NCBI RefSeq assembly: GCF_000422425.1 | Contig: NZ_KE383828.1 | Span: 62,001 to 126,000 of the forward strand | Source of the DNA: Oceanospirillum beijerinckii DSM 7166 | GTDB lineage: Bacteria > Pseudomonadota > Gammaproteobacteria > Pseudomonadales > Halomonadaceae | Direction: 5' to 3' | Length of the DNA: 64,000 nt | Shown: positions 15,965 through 25,187 of the stretch, in pieces | How the letters are laid out: each line of letters begins with the position of its first letter | Numbering within the stretch: position 1 is the stretch's first letter | Notes under the pieces: model-generated | What the model was told of the DNA's origin: nothing | Database searches by the model: none | Seen by the model: only the letters and a program-made list of their open reading frames with translations | Position numbers and translations under genes: made by a program

Positions 15965-17026
15965 TTAATCCTGATTTGGCTTTTTATTCAGCCCCAGCAT
16001 ATTCAGATGCCAGATCTGTTCTGCTCGGCTACCCAGATACCAGAAGCTAATACCTAAAATCGCAAAGAAAATCGCCTTATGAGTGCCATCCCAGAAATAC
16101 TCAAAAAAACGGGTATATAGATTTATAAAAATAAAGGTGATTCCAAAGCCACGAGTCATACCATCATCAAACTTGATACCGTGCCAAATTGCGCCAATAG
16201 CCGCTAACCCAAATAGCAACGACCAATGAAATAGCTCAATTTGTCTTGCCCTTTCCCAGCTATCCACATCGCCGTAGTTACCAAAAATCGACATAAGCCA
16301 AAGTGCGATAAATAGATACAACAGCCCTACGGCTCGGGTCGGCCGTAGAAATCCAGATCGGCTTTGCCACTGAGTGAAGACAAAATTGCCCGCAAAAATC
16401 AGGACCAAGCCCAAAAGCACAAAACGCACGGGATAGTTCATGCCCAAATAATAGGCACCCCAGCCGGAAACATACCCCGTCCTGGCACCGAACCAACTGG
16501 CCAGAGAAACCAAACAAAAAATCCAAACCAGTTTCGAAGGAAACCACAGCCCCAGTGCACCGTAGATAATCACCCCTAATAACAGCAACATGGAAAAATC
16601 ATCCGACTCGGTTTCAAGCGCCCCGCCAAAGAAATAGATGGACATTGCAGTAGCAACAACCCCGAGGAAAAATATCGCCTCGTTACTGAATACTTTTTCA
16701 GGAGTGATATTTTTACGTCGAATACCCCAGGTATATAGAAGAGTGGCAATGACAACCATGCTGATACACTTGGTGGCCTCGGTCGCATTGAAAAGTTTTT
16801 CCACCAACTCCATTAGCCATTCGTCAGCCAGAGCAGAAAAGAAAGCAATCAGGGTACTAAAGATGGCTAACCAGAAAGAGTATTGGGCTGCACGCTGCCA
16901 ATCAAAAGTACTGACTTGGTAGGATTCACGCAGTTTTTGTTCATCTTCGGCACTGATCAGCCCCCTTTCGGACCACTGCTCCAGCGCTTTATTGAGGGTT
17001 TTACCCTCTTTCTTCGATACCTGCAT
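15965..17026 (-). CDS. DUF2157 domain-containing integral membrane protein
   Basis: 353 residues. The N-terminal 45 residues are soluble (LNKALEQWSERGLISAEDEQKLRESY), the typical DUF2157 cytoplasmic segment. About ten hydrophobic membrane helices follow, including YSFWLAIFSTLIAFFSAL and ILGISFWYLGSRAEQ at the end. Function is unknown for the family. It is 76 bases downstream of the DUF2161 nuclease-like gene on the same strand and may be co-transcribed with it. Confidence 0.75.
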   Translation of the reverse strand: MQVSKKEGKTLNKALEQWSERGLISAEDEQKLRESYQVSTFDWQRAAQYSFWLAIFSTLIAFFSALADEWLMELVEKLFNATEATKCISMVVIATLLYTWGIRRKNITPEKVFSNEAIFFLGVVATAMSIYFFGGALETESDDFSMLLLLGVIIYGALGLWFPSKLVWIFCLVSLASWFGARTGYVSGWGAYYLGMNYPVRFVLLGLVLIFAGNFVFTQWQSRSGFLRPTRAVGLLYLFIALWLMSIFGNYGDVDSWERARQIELFHWSLLFGLAAIGAIWHGIKFDDGMTRGFGITFIFINLYTRFFEYFWDGTHKAIFFAILGISFWYLGSRAEQIWHLNMLGLNKKPNQD

Positions 17027-17102
17027 AGCGAATTCCTTGTCTTGAGATTGCTTAAAGATATGTGATTAGATTTGATTGCGCTGGCAAAACGCGTTAGCCG
17101 TA

Positions 17103-17789
17103 TTATTGGCTTGTTTTGTTATCACTTTCAGCCAGGCGTTTAACCCAATCATCAATCTCATTTTTACCGCGAGGCGATAAGTGGTAGATGCCTTTGCCTT
17201 CACGATCAAACCAGCCATACACATCACGGTAAAGAATATCCCGTGCCTTTTCAATTCCCAGAGTTTTGGCAATATTCGATGCTTTAACGGATCCGTTTTC
17301 CTTAAGGTATTGGGCAATCGAAACTGCTTGCTGACGATAAGCTGTTATCGTGCCTGTGCGCTTATTTACACCGCCAAGATTTGGATCGCCTACCCGCTTG
17401 GCAAATTCTCCTAATAAGCGCTCTTTTTTGTGCCCCACTTCTCTGGGTTTATATTCCGCCGGATCAAGCAGGGTTTTAACATTGTTTCGACTATCGACTA
17501 CTAATAAACCAATAGCCAACATTTTCAATAACTTGAGAATGCGCTTGTATTGGTTATTCAGGCTTTTGCACTGCTTGGGAGCTGCGATATACACCTTAGA
17601 GCTGAAGGCTAATCGATCAACAGATTGCAAAATCACACTCAGATTAAAACTCAGTTTCAGCTCGACTATGACTGGGGTTTCTCCCCCTCGCACCGCTACC
17701 ACATCGCAGTTATGAATTTCGCTTTTGACCTCATAGCCCTGGGCTTCAAGAAAGGCTTTTACTGGTAGATAAAGATCAGACTCTTTCAA
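17103..17789 (-). CDS. DUF2161 family PD-(D/E)XK nuclease-like protein
   Basis: A 228-residue cytoplasmic protein. The first 130 residues match the DUF2161 pattern of a PD-(D/E)xK phosphodiesterase fold: YLPVKAFLEAQGYEVKSEI, the acidic Asp29 in NCDVVAV, and VELKL with Glu43 and Lys45. The last 75 residues look like a winged-helix DNA-binding domain (AQYLKENGSVKASNIAKTLG, ILYRDVYGWF). The motif set suggests nucleic-acid cleavage or binding; no substrate is known. No restriction-modification or other defence gene adjoins it apart from the membrane protein DUF2157 downstream. Confidence 0.72.
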   Translation of the reverse strand: MKESDLYLPVKAFLEAQGYEVKSEIHNCDVVAVRGGETPVIVELKLSFNLSVILQSVDRLAFSSKVYIAAPKQCKSLNNQYKRILKLLKMLAIGLLVVDSRNNVKTLLDPAEYKPREVGHKKERLLGEFAKRVGDPNLGGVNKRTGTITAYRQQAVSIAQYLKENGSVKASNIAKTLGIEKARDILYRDVYGWFDREGKGIYHLSPRGKNEIDDWVKRLAESDNKTSQ

Positions 17790-17867
17790 AGCACCTCCTT
17801 CAATGAGACTTTATTGAAAACTGTATATTTAAACAGTATTCGATGAATTCGCAATAAAACTACTATT

Positions 17868-18602
17868 TCAGCATTCCATAATGGTATTAGGCTCTTGTTC
17901 CAACAGCGCAAACTCTTCTTCCTTTAAAAAACGCCACTGTCCCGGCTCCAGCTCACTATCCAGCTCCAGCATACCTATTGAATGACGATGCAATTCAATG
18001 ACCTGATTACGAAAATGACCAAACATGCGCTTAATCTGATGATAACGGCCTTCAGTCAGCGTGATAATAGCTTGATAATCATTGAGAATTTCCAGCTCGG
18101 CTGGTCGAGTGGTGATACCTTCGTAAGCAAAATAGATACCCTGCTGGAAAGTTTTGCGGTAACTGCCATAAATGGGATTCGCTAAGGTAACGTGATAACG
18201 CTTACTGATATGGTGGTCGGGATGGGTGAGTTTTTTCGAGAAGCGGCCATCATTGGTGAGTAGTAACAAACCAGAAGTATTAAGATCCAAACGCCCCACA
18301 TGATGCAGCTGATCTTTATTGGGATGATCAATCAGATCCAGAACCGTTTTGTGCTCATCATCTTTAACAGCAGTTACGACACCAGCTGGTTTGTACAGCA
18401 TAATATACAGCGGCTGATTATCCTGCAGTACCCTATCGTCCAGCTGGACATGAGTAAACTCATCAATAGGCTGACTAGCACTTTTTGCGGGTTGATGATC
18501 AAGAAAGATACGCTTTTGCGCCAGCAACAGCCTGATATCTTTGCGATTAAACTCAGAATGCTGACTGATAAAACGATCCAGACGATGACGCTTGGCAGAC
18601 AT
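17868..18602 (-). CDS. RsuA-family 16S rRNA pseudouridine synthase
   Basis: 244 residues with an N-terminal S4 RNA-binding domain (RLDRFISQHSEFNRKDIRLLL) and an RsuA/RluB/E/F catalytic domain. The nucleophile aspartate is in HHVGRLDLNTSGLLLLTNDG, and the late motifs TEGRYHQIKRMF and ELHRHSIG are present. The order and size fit RsuA, which converts U516 of 16S rRNA to pseudouridine, although a related 23S enzyme cannot be excluded. ATG 18602 starts the family's usual N-terminus; the frame extends 23 codons upstream with non-homologous residues. Confidence 0.87.
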   Translation of the reverse strand: MSAKRHRLDRFISQHSEFNRKDIRLLLAQKRIFLDHQPAKSASQPIDEFTHVQLDDRVLQDNQPLYIMLYKPAGVVTAVKDDEHKTVLDLIDHPNKDQLHHVGRLDLNTSGLLLLTNDGRFSKKLTHPDHHISKRYHVTLANPIYGSYRKTFQQGIYFAYEGITTRPAELEILNDYQAIITLTEGRYHQIKRMFGHFRNQVIELHRHSIGMLELDSELEPGQWRFLKEEEFALLEQEPNTIMEC

Positions 18603-18686
18603 GATTCTTATAAGATATTGAGCTACTTTAAATAGCGAGTTTGTGTAGAAAGAAGAACCTGTAATAAGCACAGGCCTGATAAAACT

Positions 18687-18718
18687 AAGCCCGCAACTGA
18701 TATCAGCTACGGGCTTTT
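18687..18718 (-). terminator. Rho-independent terminator of the ABC-F gene
   Basis: On the minus strand, AAGCCCG pairs with CGGGCTT around a 16-base loop that contains TGATATCA, followed by AGTTTTAT. It lies 19 bases after the ABC-F stop codon, as expected for a terminator. Confidence 0.7.
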
Positions 18719-18736
18719 AGACTTACCTACCGGATA

Positions 18737-20326
18737 TTACTGAATACCCTGACTCTTCAGGTAATCATCATATGTACCATGGAAGTCCACAATACCTGTC
18801 GGCGTCAACTCGATAATACGAGTTGCCAGCGAGGATACAAATTCACGGTCGTGGCTGACAAACAGCAGCGTGCCTTCGTAGTTTTCCAGCGCCAGGTTTA
18901 AGGACTCAATGGATTCCATATCCAAGTGGTTGGTTGGCTCATCCATCAGCAGGATATTGGGGCGTTGCAGCATGATCTTACCGAACAGCATACGCCCCTG
19001 TTCACCACCGGAGATCACCTTAACGGATTTATCGATCTCTTTCTGGGAGAACAACAGACGACCCAGAGTACCACGAATGACCTGCTCGTCATCACCTTCC
19101 TGGCCCCAATCGCCCATCCAGTCCAGCAGTGTTTTATCTTCTTCGAAGTCTGAAGCATGATCCTGAGCGTAGTAACCCAGCTTGTGGTTTTCAGACCATT
19201 TCACCTCACCGGCATCCGGTGTCAGATCACCCACCAGACATTTCAGCAGGGCGGATTTACCGATGCCGTTAGGGCCGATAATGGCGATACGCTCACCCAC
19301 TTCAACCATCAGGTTCAGATCAGAGAACAGTGGCTCTTCAAAGCTCTTTGCAACACCTTCTACCTGAAGGGCCAGACGGTGCAGCTTCTTCTCTTGCTCA
19401 AAGCGGATATATGGGTTTTGACGGCTTGAAGGCTTGATCTCGTCCAGTTGAATCTTATCAATCTGCTTGGCACGAGAGGTGGCCTGCTTAGACTTGGAAG
19501 CGTTTGCAGAGAAACGGCTTACGAAGGCTTTCAGTTCAGCAATCTGAGCTTTCTTCTTAGCGTTATCTGCCAGTTGACGCTCACGGGCCTGGGTCGAAGC
19601 CGTCATGTACTCATCGTAGTTACCGTGGTACAGACGCAGTTCACCGTAATCCAGATCAGCCATATGAGTACAGACACTGTTCAGGAAGTGACGATCGTGG
19701 GAGATGATGATCATGGTGCAGTTACGCTCGTTCAGCACCTCTTCCAACCAACGAATGGTGTTGATGTCCAAGTTGTTGGTCGGTTCGTCAAGCAGCATGA
19801 TATCAGGATCAGCGAATAGTACCTGGGCCAGCAGTACACGCAGCTTCCAACCCGGTGCTACCTCGCTCATAGGGCCATAGTGTTGTTCAGTAGGAATACC
19901 CACACCCAACAGCAATTCACCGGCACGGGATTCCGCAGTGTAGCCGTCCATTTCAGCAAATTCGCCTTCCAGCTCACCGGCACGGATACCGTCTTCTTCG
20001 GTCATATCTGCTTTGGCATAGATAGCATCGCGTTCTGCTTTAATCTTCCACAGCTCGTCGTGCCCCATGATTACTGTATCAATCACACTGTATTCTTCGT
20101 AAGCAAACTGATCCTGTTTCAGTTTACCGATACGTTCATTGGGGTCTTTAGACACGTTGCCTGCTGTAGGCTCCAGATCACCACCCAGAATTTTCATAAA
20201 GGTGGATTTACCACAACCGTTCGCACCAATCAGACCATAACGATTACCCTGGCCAAATTTAACGGAAACGTTTTCAAAAAGTGGCTTAGCGCCAAATTGC
20301 ATGGTGATATTTGCAGTGGTTAGCAA
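18737..20326 (-). CDS. ybiT: ABC-F family ATPase, YbiT type
   Basis: A 529-residue soluble protein with two ABC ATPase domains joined by a charged linker and no membrane domain, as in ABC-F ribosome-associated translation factors. The Walker A motifs are GANGCGKST and GPNGIGKSA, the Walker B motifs are [12 protein letters not shown] and [12 protein letters not shown], and the second signature is VISGGEQGR; the first is degenerate ([10 protein letters not shown]). The N-terminus ([25 protein letters not shown]) aligns with E. coli YbiT from its first residue, which supports the unusual TTG start at 20326 with GGGG 8 bases upstream. The role is thought to be relieving particular stalled ribosome states. 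It is a single gene. Confidence 0.92.
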   Translation of the reverse strand: MLTTANITMQFGAKPLFENVSVKFGQGNRYGLIGANGCGKSTFMKILGGDLEPTAGNVSKDPNERIGKLKQDQFAYEEYSVIDTVIMGHDELWKIKAERDAIYAKADMTEEDGIRAGELEGEFAEMDGYTAESRAGELLLGVGIPTEQHYGPMSEVAPGWKLRVLLAQVLFADPDIMLLDEPTNNLDINTIRWLEEVLNERNCTMIIISHDRHFLNSVCTHMADLDYGELRLYHGNYDEYMTASTQARERQLADNAKKKAQIAELKAFVSRFSANASKSKQATSRAKQIDKIQLDEIKPSSRQNPYIRFEQEKKLHRLALQVEGVAKSFEEPLFSDLNLMVEVGERIAIIGPNGIGKSALLKCLVGDLTPDAGEVKWSENHKLGYYAQDHASDFEEDKTLLDWMGDWGQEGDDEQVIRGTLGRLLFSQKEIDKSVKVISGGEQGRMLFGKIMLQRPNILLMDEPTNHLDMESIESLNLALENYEGTLLFVSHDREFVSSLATRIIELTPTGIVDFHGTYDDYLKSQGIQ

Positions 20327-20466
20327 GGCTTAGACCCCATAAATTCGTGATTCAACAGCCGTGTACATAAAGATGATAGAAACGGACTGCTATTGAAAGC
20401 GCGCTATTATGCCAGAATGCTCTTGATATGTCAGAGGTGTTGCCGAGATAAAAGGAATTTCCGGGG

Positions 20467-20634
20467 TTATTTTTCCTCGGTCTTTTCTTTGGTAAAGTGC
20501 AGATCACTATCATTCGAGACCCCAACCTGCAGGCTCTGCTCAAAATTCAGGATGATTTGCTCCAGCTCGCCGCTGTCCTTGAGTGCATCAAACGCTTTAG
20601 TGAACTCGCGAATAAAATCAGACCGGTAGGGATA
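20467..20634 (-). pseudogene. Out-of-frame C-terminal remainder of the substrate-binding protein
   Basis: This segment, in the +1 frame relative to the gene above, encodes about 55 residues (IREFTKAFDALKDSGELEQI is the recognisable part) that complete the last helices of the solute-binding fold, then an acidic tail ending KTEEK and TAA at 20467-20469. It has no start of its own. It is evidence that the intact gene spanned 20467-21380. Confidence 0.7.
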
Positions 20635-21380
20635 TTATCGAAAGAAAAGGCAAGATAGCCCTGCTGAGAGCTTAAAACACTCATCTGGACAATCTGGTCT
20701 GGTTTTATATCTGCCGCTTCCTCAACCAGATTTTTCAGATCCCAGAATACGGACATGCGTGAATTTACCAGACAGCTCATTCTACCGGAAGCCAACTTTA
20801 ATAGGTTGCCGCGGTTACTAATACCCTCTTCTATATGGTAAAACCCCGAATGATGTTTACCCCAGAAATCATCCTCCAACAGCAGGTAACCTGGATTAAT
20901 ACCGACCACAGCCCCTGCAAAATCTTCTGGCCAGTGCAATTTGACACGATTTAGGCTTTTTTTCAGACCCTCCACATAGCGTCGACTGCAAAACAAAGTT
21001 ACCTGCTCCTCCAATAAGGGGGGCGAGTAATCAGAGAGATAGGGCCTTTTATCCGGGAAGTAGTACGGTGGAAAAATGGCAAAGCCTGTGCCCTCTTGCA
21101 TCATGGCCAGCCCCCGACGCCAGGGTAAAGGCCGAACAATCACTTTATATTTAGGCATCCTGGCAAACACCGCAGTCAAGATCTCTGGGTAAAGTCCAGC
21201 AGGCTTAAACCCCTCGCGATAGGAAAACGGCGGATAATTATCATCGGCTATAATCTCAACCTGAGTGACAGCATGAGCGCTGCTGTATGGCAGGACTAAC
21301 AATACAACCATCAGCCCCCAACGCAGATAGCGACCCAATAATCGCTGCTGCAGAAAATAACAGAGTAGATTTAACTGCAT
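20547..21380 (-). CDS. Transporter substrate-binding (SBP_bac_3-like) protein, C-terminus broken by a frameshift
   Basis: 277 residues as read. A signal peptide ends near SSAHA, followed by a periplasmic binding protein (EIIADDNYPPFSYREG, PLPWRRGLAMMQEG, FAIFPPYYFPDKRPYL) of the amino-acid-binding type. The reading frame breaks near 20632: after FSFDNIP the frame gives unrelated residues and stops at 20547. Shifting by one base restores a typical family ending (RSDFIREFTKAFDALKDSG and on) to a stop at 20467-20469. A single T appears to be missing where CCT-TAC-CGG would read NIPYR. The gene is therefore either a recent pseudogene or carries a sequencing error. No permease or ATPase adjoins it, so it was probably a stand-alone sensor-like binding protein. 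Confidence 0.7.
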   Translation of the reverse strand: MQLNLLCYFLQQRLLGRYLRWGLMVVLLVLPYSSAHAVTQVEIIADDNYPPFSYREGFKPAGLYPEILTAVFARMPKYKVIVRPLPWRRGLAMMQEGTGFAIFPPYYFPDKRPYLSDYSPPLLEEQVTLFCSRRYVEGLKKSLNRVKLHWPEDFAGAVVGINPGYLLLEDDFWGKHHSGFYHIEEGISNRGNLLKLASGRMSCLVNSRMSVFWDLKNLVEEAADIKPDQIVQMSVLSSQQGYLAFSFDNIPTGLILFASSLKRLMHSRTAASWSKSS

Positions 21381-21586
21381 ATCCGCTCCTTTCTGATCAA
21401 TCTATTCATTCTTGCCATAGAAACGTCCACAGATAAAAAATCAGCATTGAACCCATTTCAAAACATGCGCAAGCCAAGTCTTATCTATACTGATCACAGG
21501 TAAATCAATATGCTTACCTGGTGTCAGTAACAAATATTGAGCTATCTTTTTCTTATTATTCAGCATAGCCCCAAAAGGATTTAAGT

Positions 21587-22885
21587 ATGGATCTTGATAG
21601 AGCTTTTTCTCCAGCAACGCATATTAATCTGAATATTCGCGGTATGCGTCAATCTGCGACCGTTGCGATAAACGACCTTTCTAAACAGATGCTAAAAGAC
21701 GGCCATGAGGTATTTAAGTTGGGTCTGGGTCAGTCTCCATTCCCTGTGCCTGAAATTATGACTCAAGCTTTACAGGAGAATGCCTTTCAAAAAGACTACT
21801 TGATGGTGAAAGGCCTGCCTGCACTCCGGCAGTCCATTGTTGATTATTATGAACGCACTCAGGGTCTGGACTACAACCCTGATCATGTATTAGTTGGTCC
21901 AGGTACAAAAGAGCTGATGTTTATTCTGCAGCTCACCTATTATGGTGATCTGGTGATTCCAGCGCCAAGCTGGGTGTCCTATGCGCCCCAAGCAAGAATT
22001 ATTGGTCGTAAGTTACATTGGCTGCCAACGGCGATAGAAACCGGTTTAGGTGTCACGCCCGACGAGCTGGAGAAACTGTGTCAAACTGATCCCGATCTGC
22101 CCCGTTTGATGATTCTTAACTATCCCGGCAACCCTACAGGCATGACTTATAGCGAGGATCAACTAAAAGAGATCGCAGAAGTCGCTAAAAAATATCGGGT
22201 GTTAATCTTATCTGATGAGATCTACGGCGGCGTCACTTTTTCCGGTAATCATGTCTCTATCGCCCGCTTCTATCCTGAAGGCACCATTATCAGTAATGGC
22301 ATCAGTAAATGGGCCGGGGCCGGAGGTTGGCGTTTAGGTGCCTTTGTTTTTCCTGAAAGCCTCAGCTGGCTGCCGGAGCCTATGACGTCTGTAGCCAGTG
22401 AGACCTTTACTTCCACTTCAGCACCGATTCAGTTTGCAGCAATCAAGGCCTACGAACAAAGTGCAGAAATGGATAGTTATCTGGAACATTGCCGGGAAAT
22501 TCTGGCCGCATTGTGCACGGATGCCTGGCGTCAACTCACTGCGATCGGTGTAGAGCTGGCAGAGCCAAAAGGTGGATTTTACCTTTTCCCGAATTTTGAA
22601 CCTTTAAGAACGGCCATTGAAGCGAAAGGCATTACCAGTAGCATGCAGATGTGCGAACGCCTATTGGCTGAAACCGGGGTGGCTTGCTTACCGGGCAGTG
22701 TCTTTGGCCGTCCCGATAATGAGTTCTCTGCCCGTATTGCCTGTGTCGACTTCGACGGGGCTGAAGCTTTGAAGGCAGTAGCAAGGGGCAACCCGGTTGA
22801 TCAGGCGTTCCTGGAAATTTATTGTTACCCCGTTGTAGAAGCCACTCGACGTATCTGCCAGTGGCTTACACAAGATGATGCATGA
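21587..22885 (+). CDS. PLP-dependent class I/II aminotransferase
   Basis: A 432-residue fold-type I aminotransferase (aspartate aminotransferase superfamily). Visible motifs are KLGLGQSPFPVP near the N-terminus, LILNYPGNPTG (substrate and cofactor asparagine), LSDEIYGGV (Asp that binds the PLP nitrogen) and the Schiff-base lysine in SNGISKWAGAGGWRLG, with the final PLP arginine in FSARIACVDF. A conserved substrate arginine is not assigned. The N-terminal 35 residues (LNIRGMRQSATVAIND) are typical of a small subgroup of aminotransferases of unknown substrate. ATG 21587 has AAAAGGAT upstream. It ends 55 bases before the convergent recQ-like gene. Confidence 0.87.
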   Translation: MDLDRAFSPATHINLNIRGMRQSATVAINDLSKQMLKDGHEVFKLGLGQSPFPVPEIMTQALQENAFQKDYLMVKGLPALRQSIVDYYERTQGLDYNPDHVLVGPGTKELMFILQLTYYGDLVIPAPSWVSYAPQARIIGRKLHWLPTAIETGLGVTPDELEKLCQTDPDLPRLMILNYPGNPTGMTYSEDQLKEIAEVAKKYRVLILSDEIYGGVTFSGNHVSIARFYPEGTIISNGISKWAGAGGWRLGAFVFPESLSWLPEPMTSVASETFTSTSAPIQFAAIKAYEQSAEMDSYLEHCREILAALCTDAWRQLTAIGVELAEPKGGFYLFPNFEPLRTAIEAKGITSSMQMCERLLAETGVACLPGSVFGRPDNEFSARIACVDFDGAEALKAVARGNPVDQAFLEIYCYPVVEATRRICQWLTQDDA

Positions 22886-22939
22886 TCAAGAGAATGGTGA
22901 ATAGCCTCAAGCGACCTAATCAGCAGAGCCATACTGACG

Positions 22940-24922
22940 TTACAACACATTTATAGCGAGCACTTTCTCTCGAATCTCAGTATATCTCTGCGCTTCACAA
23001 CTGCCAAAACCGGGTGATTGGCGCACTTTGTTACGAGTAAACACCGGGCCGGTCAAACCAGCCAGAAAGCGACAACAGCTTTCCAGGCTGGTTTGCTCTC
23101 CTGTCTTAGAGGACAGATGCTGAATAAATCCGCTCAGGTTAGATATCAGCTGAGAATCATCGGGCCATCTTGGTGGCTGGCTATAATCCAACTTGGCGAC
23201 CTGACCACGACAAACCGAGCAATGACCACACTGCTCCGGTGCAGCTCTATCATCAAAATAACGGGCCAGGTTATAACTCAGGCAGCGATCTAACTGGAAA
23301 AAGCGTACTAAGGTACCGATACGCTGGATCTCTTTTGTTTCCTTATCATGGAAGTACTGCTGTAACTGTTGCGCCAGATCTTCCGAATGGATTTTTTCAC
23401 TATCAACCCGAAAAACCTCTGTCATCTTGCTGGCAGACATCTCTATCATGCCTTTTTCCTGTAGATACTCCAGCGCACTGATCACCCTTGCCCTGTCTGC
23501 ACCATAATGCTGGTAAATAAGGTCAAAGTTTGGTTGTCCCCAGACCTTTTTCATATCGGTGTTTTTAAAGACAGCCTGAAGGAATGCCTGACGCTCCCCT
23601 TGAAACTGTTGCAAGATATCCTGCTGACTAACAGAAAAACGATACTTAAACTCGGCAAAATAAGAGTAAAGCGACTGCAAAACGCCCATCAACTCAAGTT
23701 GAACCAAGAGTGTTTTTAACGGCAGCTGGCGTACATTGGTAGCATTAGACAGAGTGACAAGTTGCAATTCCCATTTATCATCTGCCGCTTCAGTACGGAT
23801 ATTATTGATTACGGCTTCAACCGCATTAAGCTCTGGCGTATCACCGTAGACAAAGTTCTCCAGCACCGGAATACCATCCAGCTCAGCCAGAGTAATGCAG
23901 TGAGACAACTGACCATCACGCCCCGCCCGACCAATCTCCTGACTGTAGTTTTCAATGGATTTTGGCAGATCAAAGTGGATGACAAAGCGAATATCGGATT
24001 TATCAATGCCCATACCAAAGGCAATAGTCGCGACAATCACCTGGGCATTACCAGACATAAAATCCTGTTGAATCTGCTGGCGTTTTTCATCGGGCAACCC
24101 CGCATGATAAGCCTGCGCATTGATACCTTGTTGCGCTAAAAAATCAGCAATCTGCTCAGCACTGTTTTGCAGCGTAACGTACACAATACCACTGCCCTGT
24201 TGCTGACTCACCAGTGACAATAGCTGCTGCTTTTTGCCACCAGCGCCAGTATTAACAGGCAAAACAGTTAGATCCAGATTATTGCGATAGAAACCTGTCT
24301 GAACGATATGCTGTGGCAAAATATTAAACTTCTGCGCCATATCCCGCTTAACCTTGGCTGTCGCCGTAGCGGTCAATAGCAACACCAAAGGAATCTTTAA
24401 CTGCTGCTGATAGCTGGGTAGCTTCAGATAATCCGGACGGAAGTTATGACCCCACTCCGAGATACAGTGAGCTTCATCAACCACCAACATAGAAATAGGT
24501 ATGGTTTCGATAAACTGGCGGAAACGCTCGTTTTTAAAACGCTCGACCGACACCATAAGAATTTTTAGCTGACCGGAGCGAATTTGCAACATCACCTGCT
24601 GATGCTGTTCAGAACTTAACGTCGAATCGATACTCGCAGCTGGAATGCCTTTTTTCTGCAAAAACTCAAGCTGATCTTTCATCAATGCTAATAATGGCGA
24701 TACAACCAGTGTCAGATTAGGTAACTGCAACGCGGTAAACTGATAACACAGGGATTTACCAGAGCCGGTGGGAAATATCGCTAACGAAGAATGCCCCGAT
24801 AACAGCTGTTGAACGGTTTGCTCCTGCCCATGACGAAAACCATCAAAGCCGAAAACCTGCTTTAAGTCTGCTATCCATTTAGGTGCCACTAAGCGATTAG
24901 TCGCCATGTCGATGTTTTCCAT
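22940..24922 (-). CDS. RecQ-family ATP-dependent DNA helicase
   Basis: A 660-residue superfamily 2 helicase that unwinds DNA 3' to 5'. Motif I is PTGSGKS (51-57), motif II is DEAHCISEWGHNFRPDY (149 onward, which includes the RecQ aromatic-rich loop), motif III is TATAT, motif V is IAFGMGIDK and motif VI is QEIGRAGRDG. A zinc module is visible near CLSYNLARYF...CGHCSVC. The C-terminal HRDC domain of E. coli RecQ is not apparent, and the tail ends without it, so this is a RecQ paralogue rather than the canonical enzyme. The start may be ATG 24922 or ATG 24907. Confidence 0.9.
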   Translation of the reverse strand: MENIDMATNRLVAPKWIADLKQVFGFDGFRHGQEQTVQQLLSGHSSLAIFPTGSGKSLCYQFTALQLPNLTLVVSPLLALMKDQLEFLQKKGIPAASIDSTLSSEQHQQVMLQIRSGQLKILMVSVERFKNERFRQFIETIPISMLVVDEAHCISEWGHNFRPDYLKLPSYQQQLKIPLVLLLTATATAKVKRDMAQKFNILPQHIVQTGFYRNNLDLTVLPVNTGAGGKKQQLLSLVSQQQGSGIVYVTLQNSAEQIADFLAQQGINAQAYHAGLPDEKRQQIQQDFMSGNAQVIVATIAFGMGIDKSDIRFVIHFDLPKSIENYSQEIGRAGRDGQLSHCITLAELDGIPVLENFVYGDTPELNAVEAVINNIRTEAADDKWELQLVTLSNATNVRQLPLKTLLVQLELMGVLQSLYSYFAEFKYRFSVSQQDILQQFQGERQAFLQAVFKNTDMKKVWGQPNFDLIYQHYGADRARVISALEYLQEKGMIEMSASKMTEVFRVDSEKIHSEDLAQQLQQYFHDKETKEIQRIGTLVRFFQLDRCLSYNLARYFDDRAAPEQCGHCSVCRGQVAKLDYSQPPRWPDDSQLISNLSGFIQHLSSKTGEQTSLESCCRFLAGLTGPVFTRNKVRQSPGFGSCEAQRYTEIREKVLAINVL

Positions 24923-25187
24923 GCAATTCTACTCTTTTAGTGTTTCGAGGGTAGCCACTCAGTTTCTAGGGAAGCTTGTGATATGCGCTGTCATTCCAGA
25001 TAAACACAATGTTTAGGTATAGAATGTGTATCGTTCTTTAAGATGGGAAGTTAAACCAAAGTTACAAAAAACATACTTTTTTCGCCGGAATAGTAGCGAC
25101 TAAATCGGTAGAATTAATATGCCTAAAGCTTAATGCAATTATCCCTAAATAATAAAAAACCCCCCTTATAAAGAAGCCATAAGCCTA

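Noticed and set aside
24923-25187. Hidden gene or RNA in the recQ-like/GGDEF-EAL gap
   Set aside because: No ORF with a ribosome site and no tRNA-like cloverleaf seen; it is AT-rich and probably holds the two divergent promoters.
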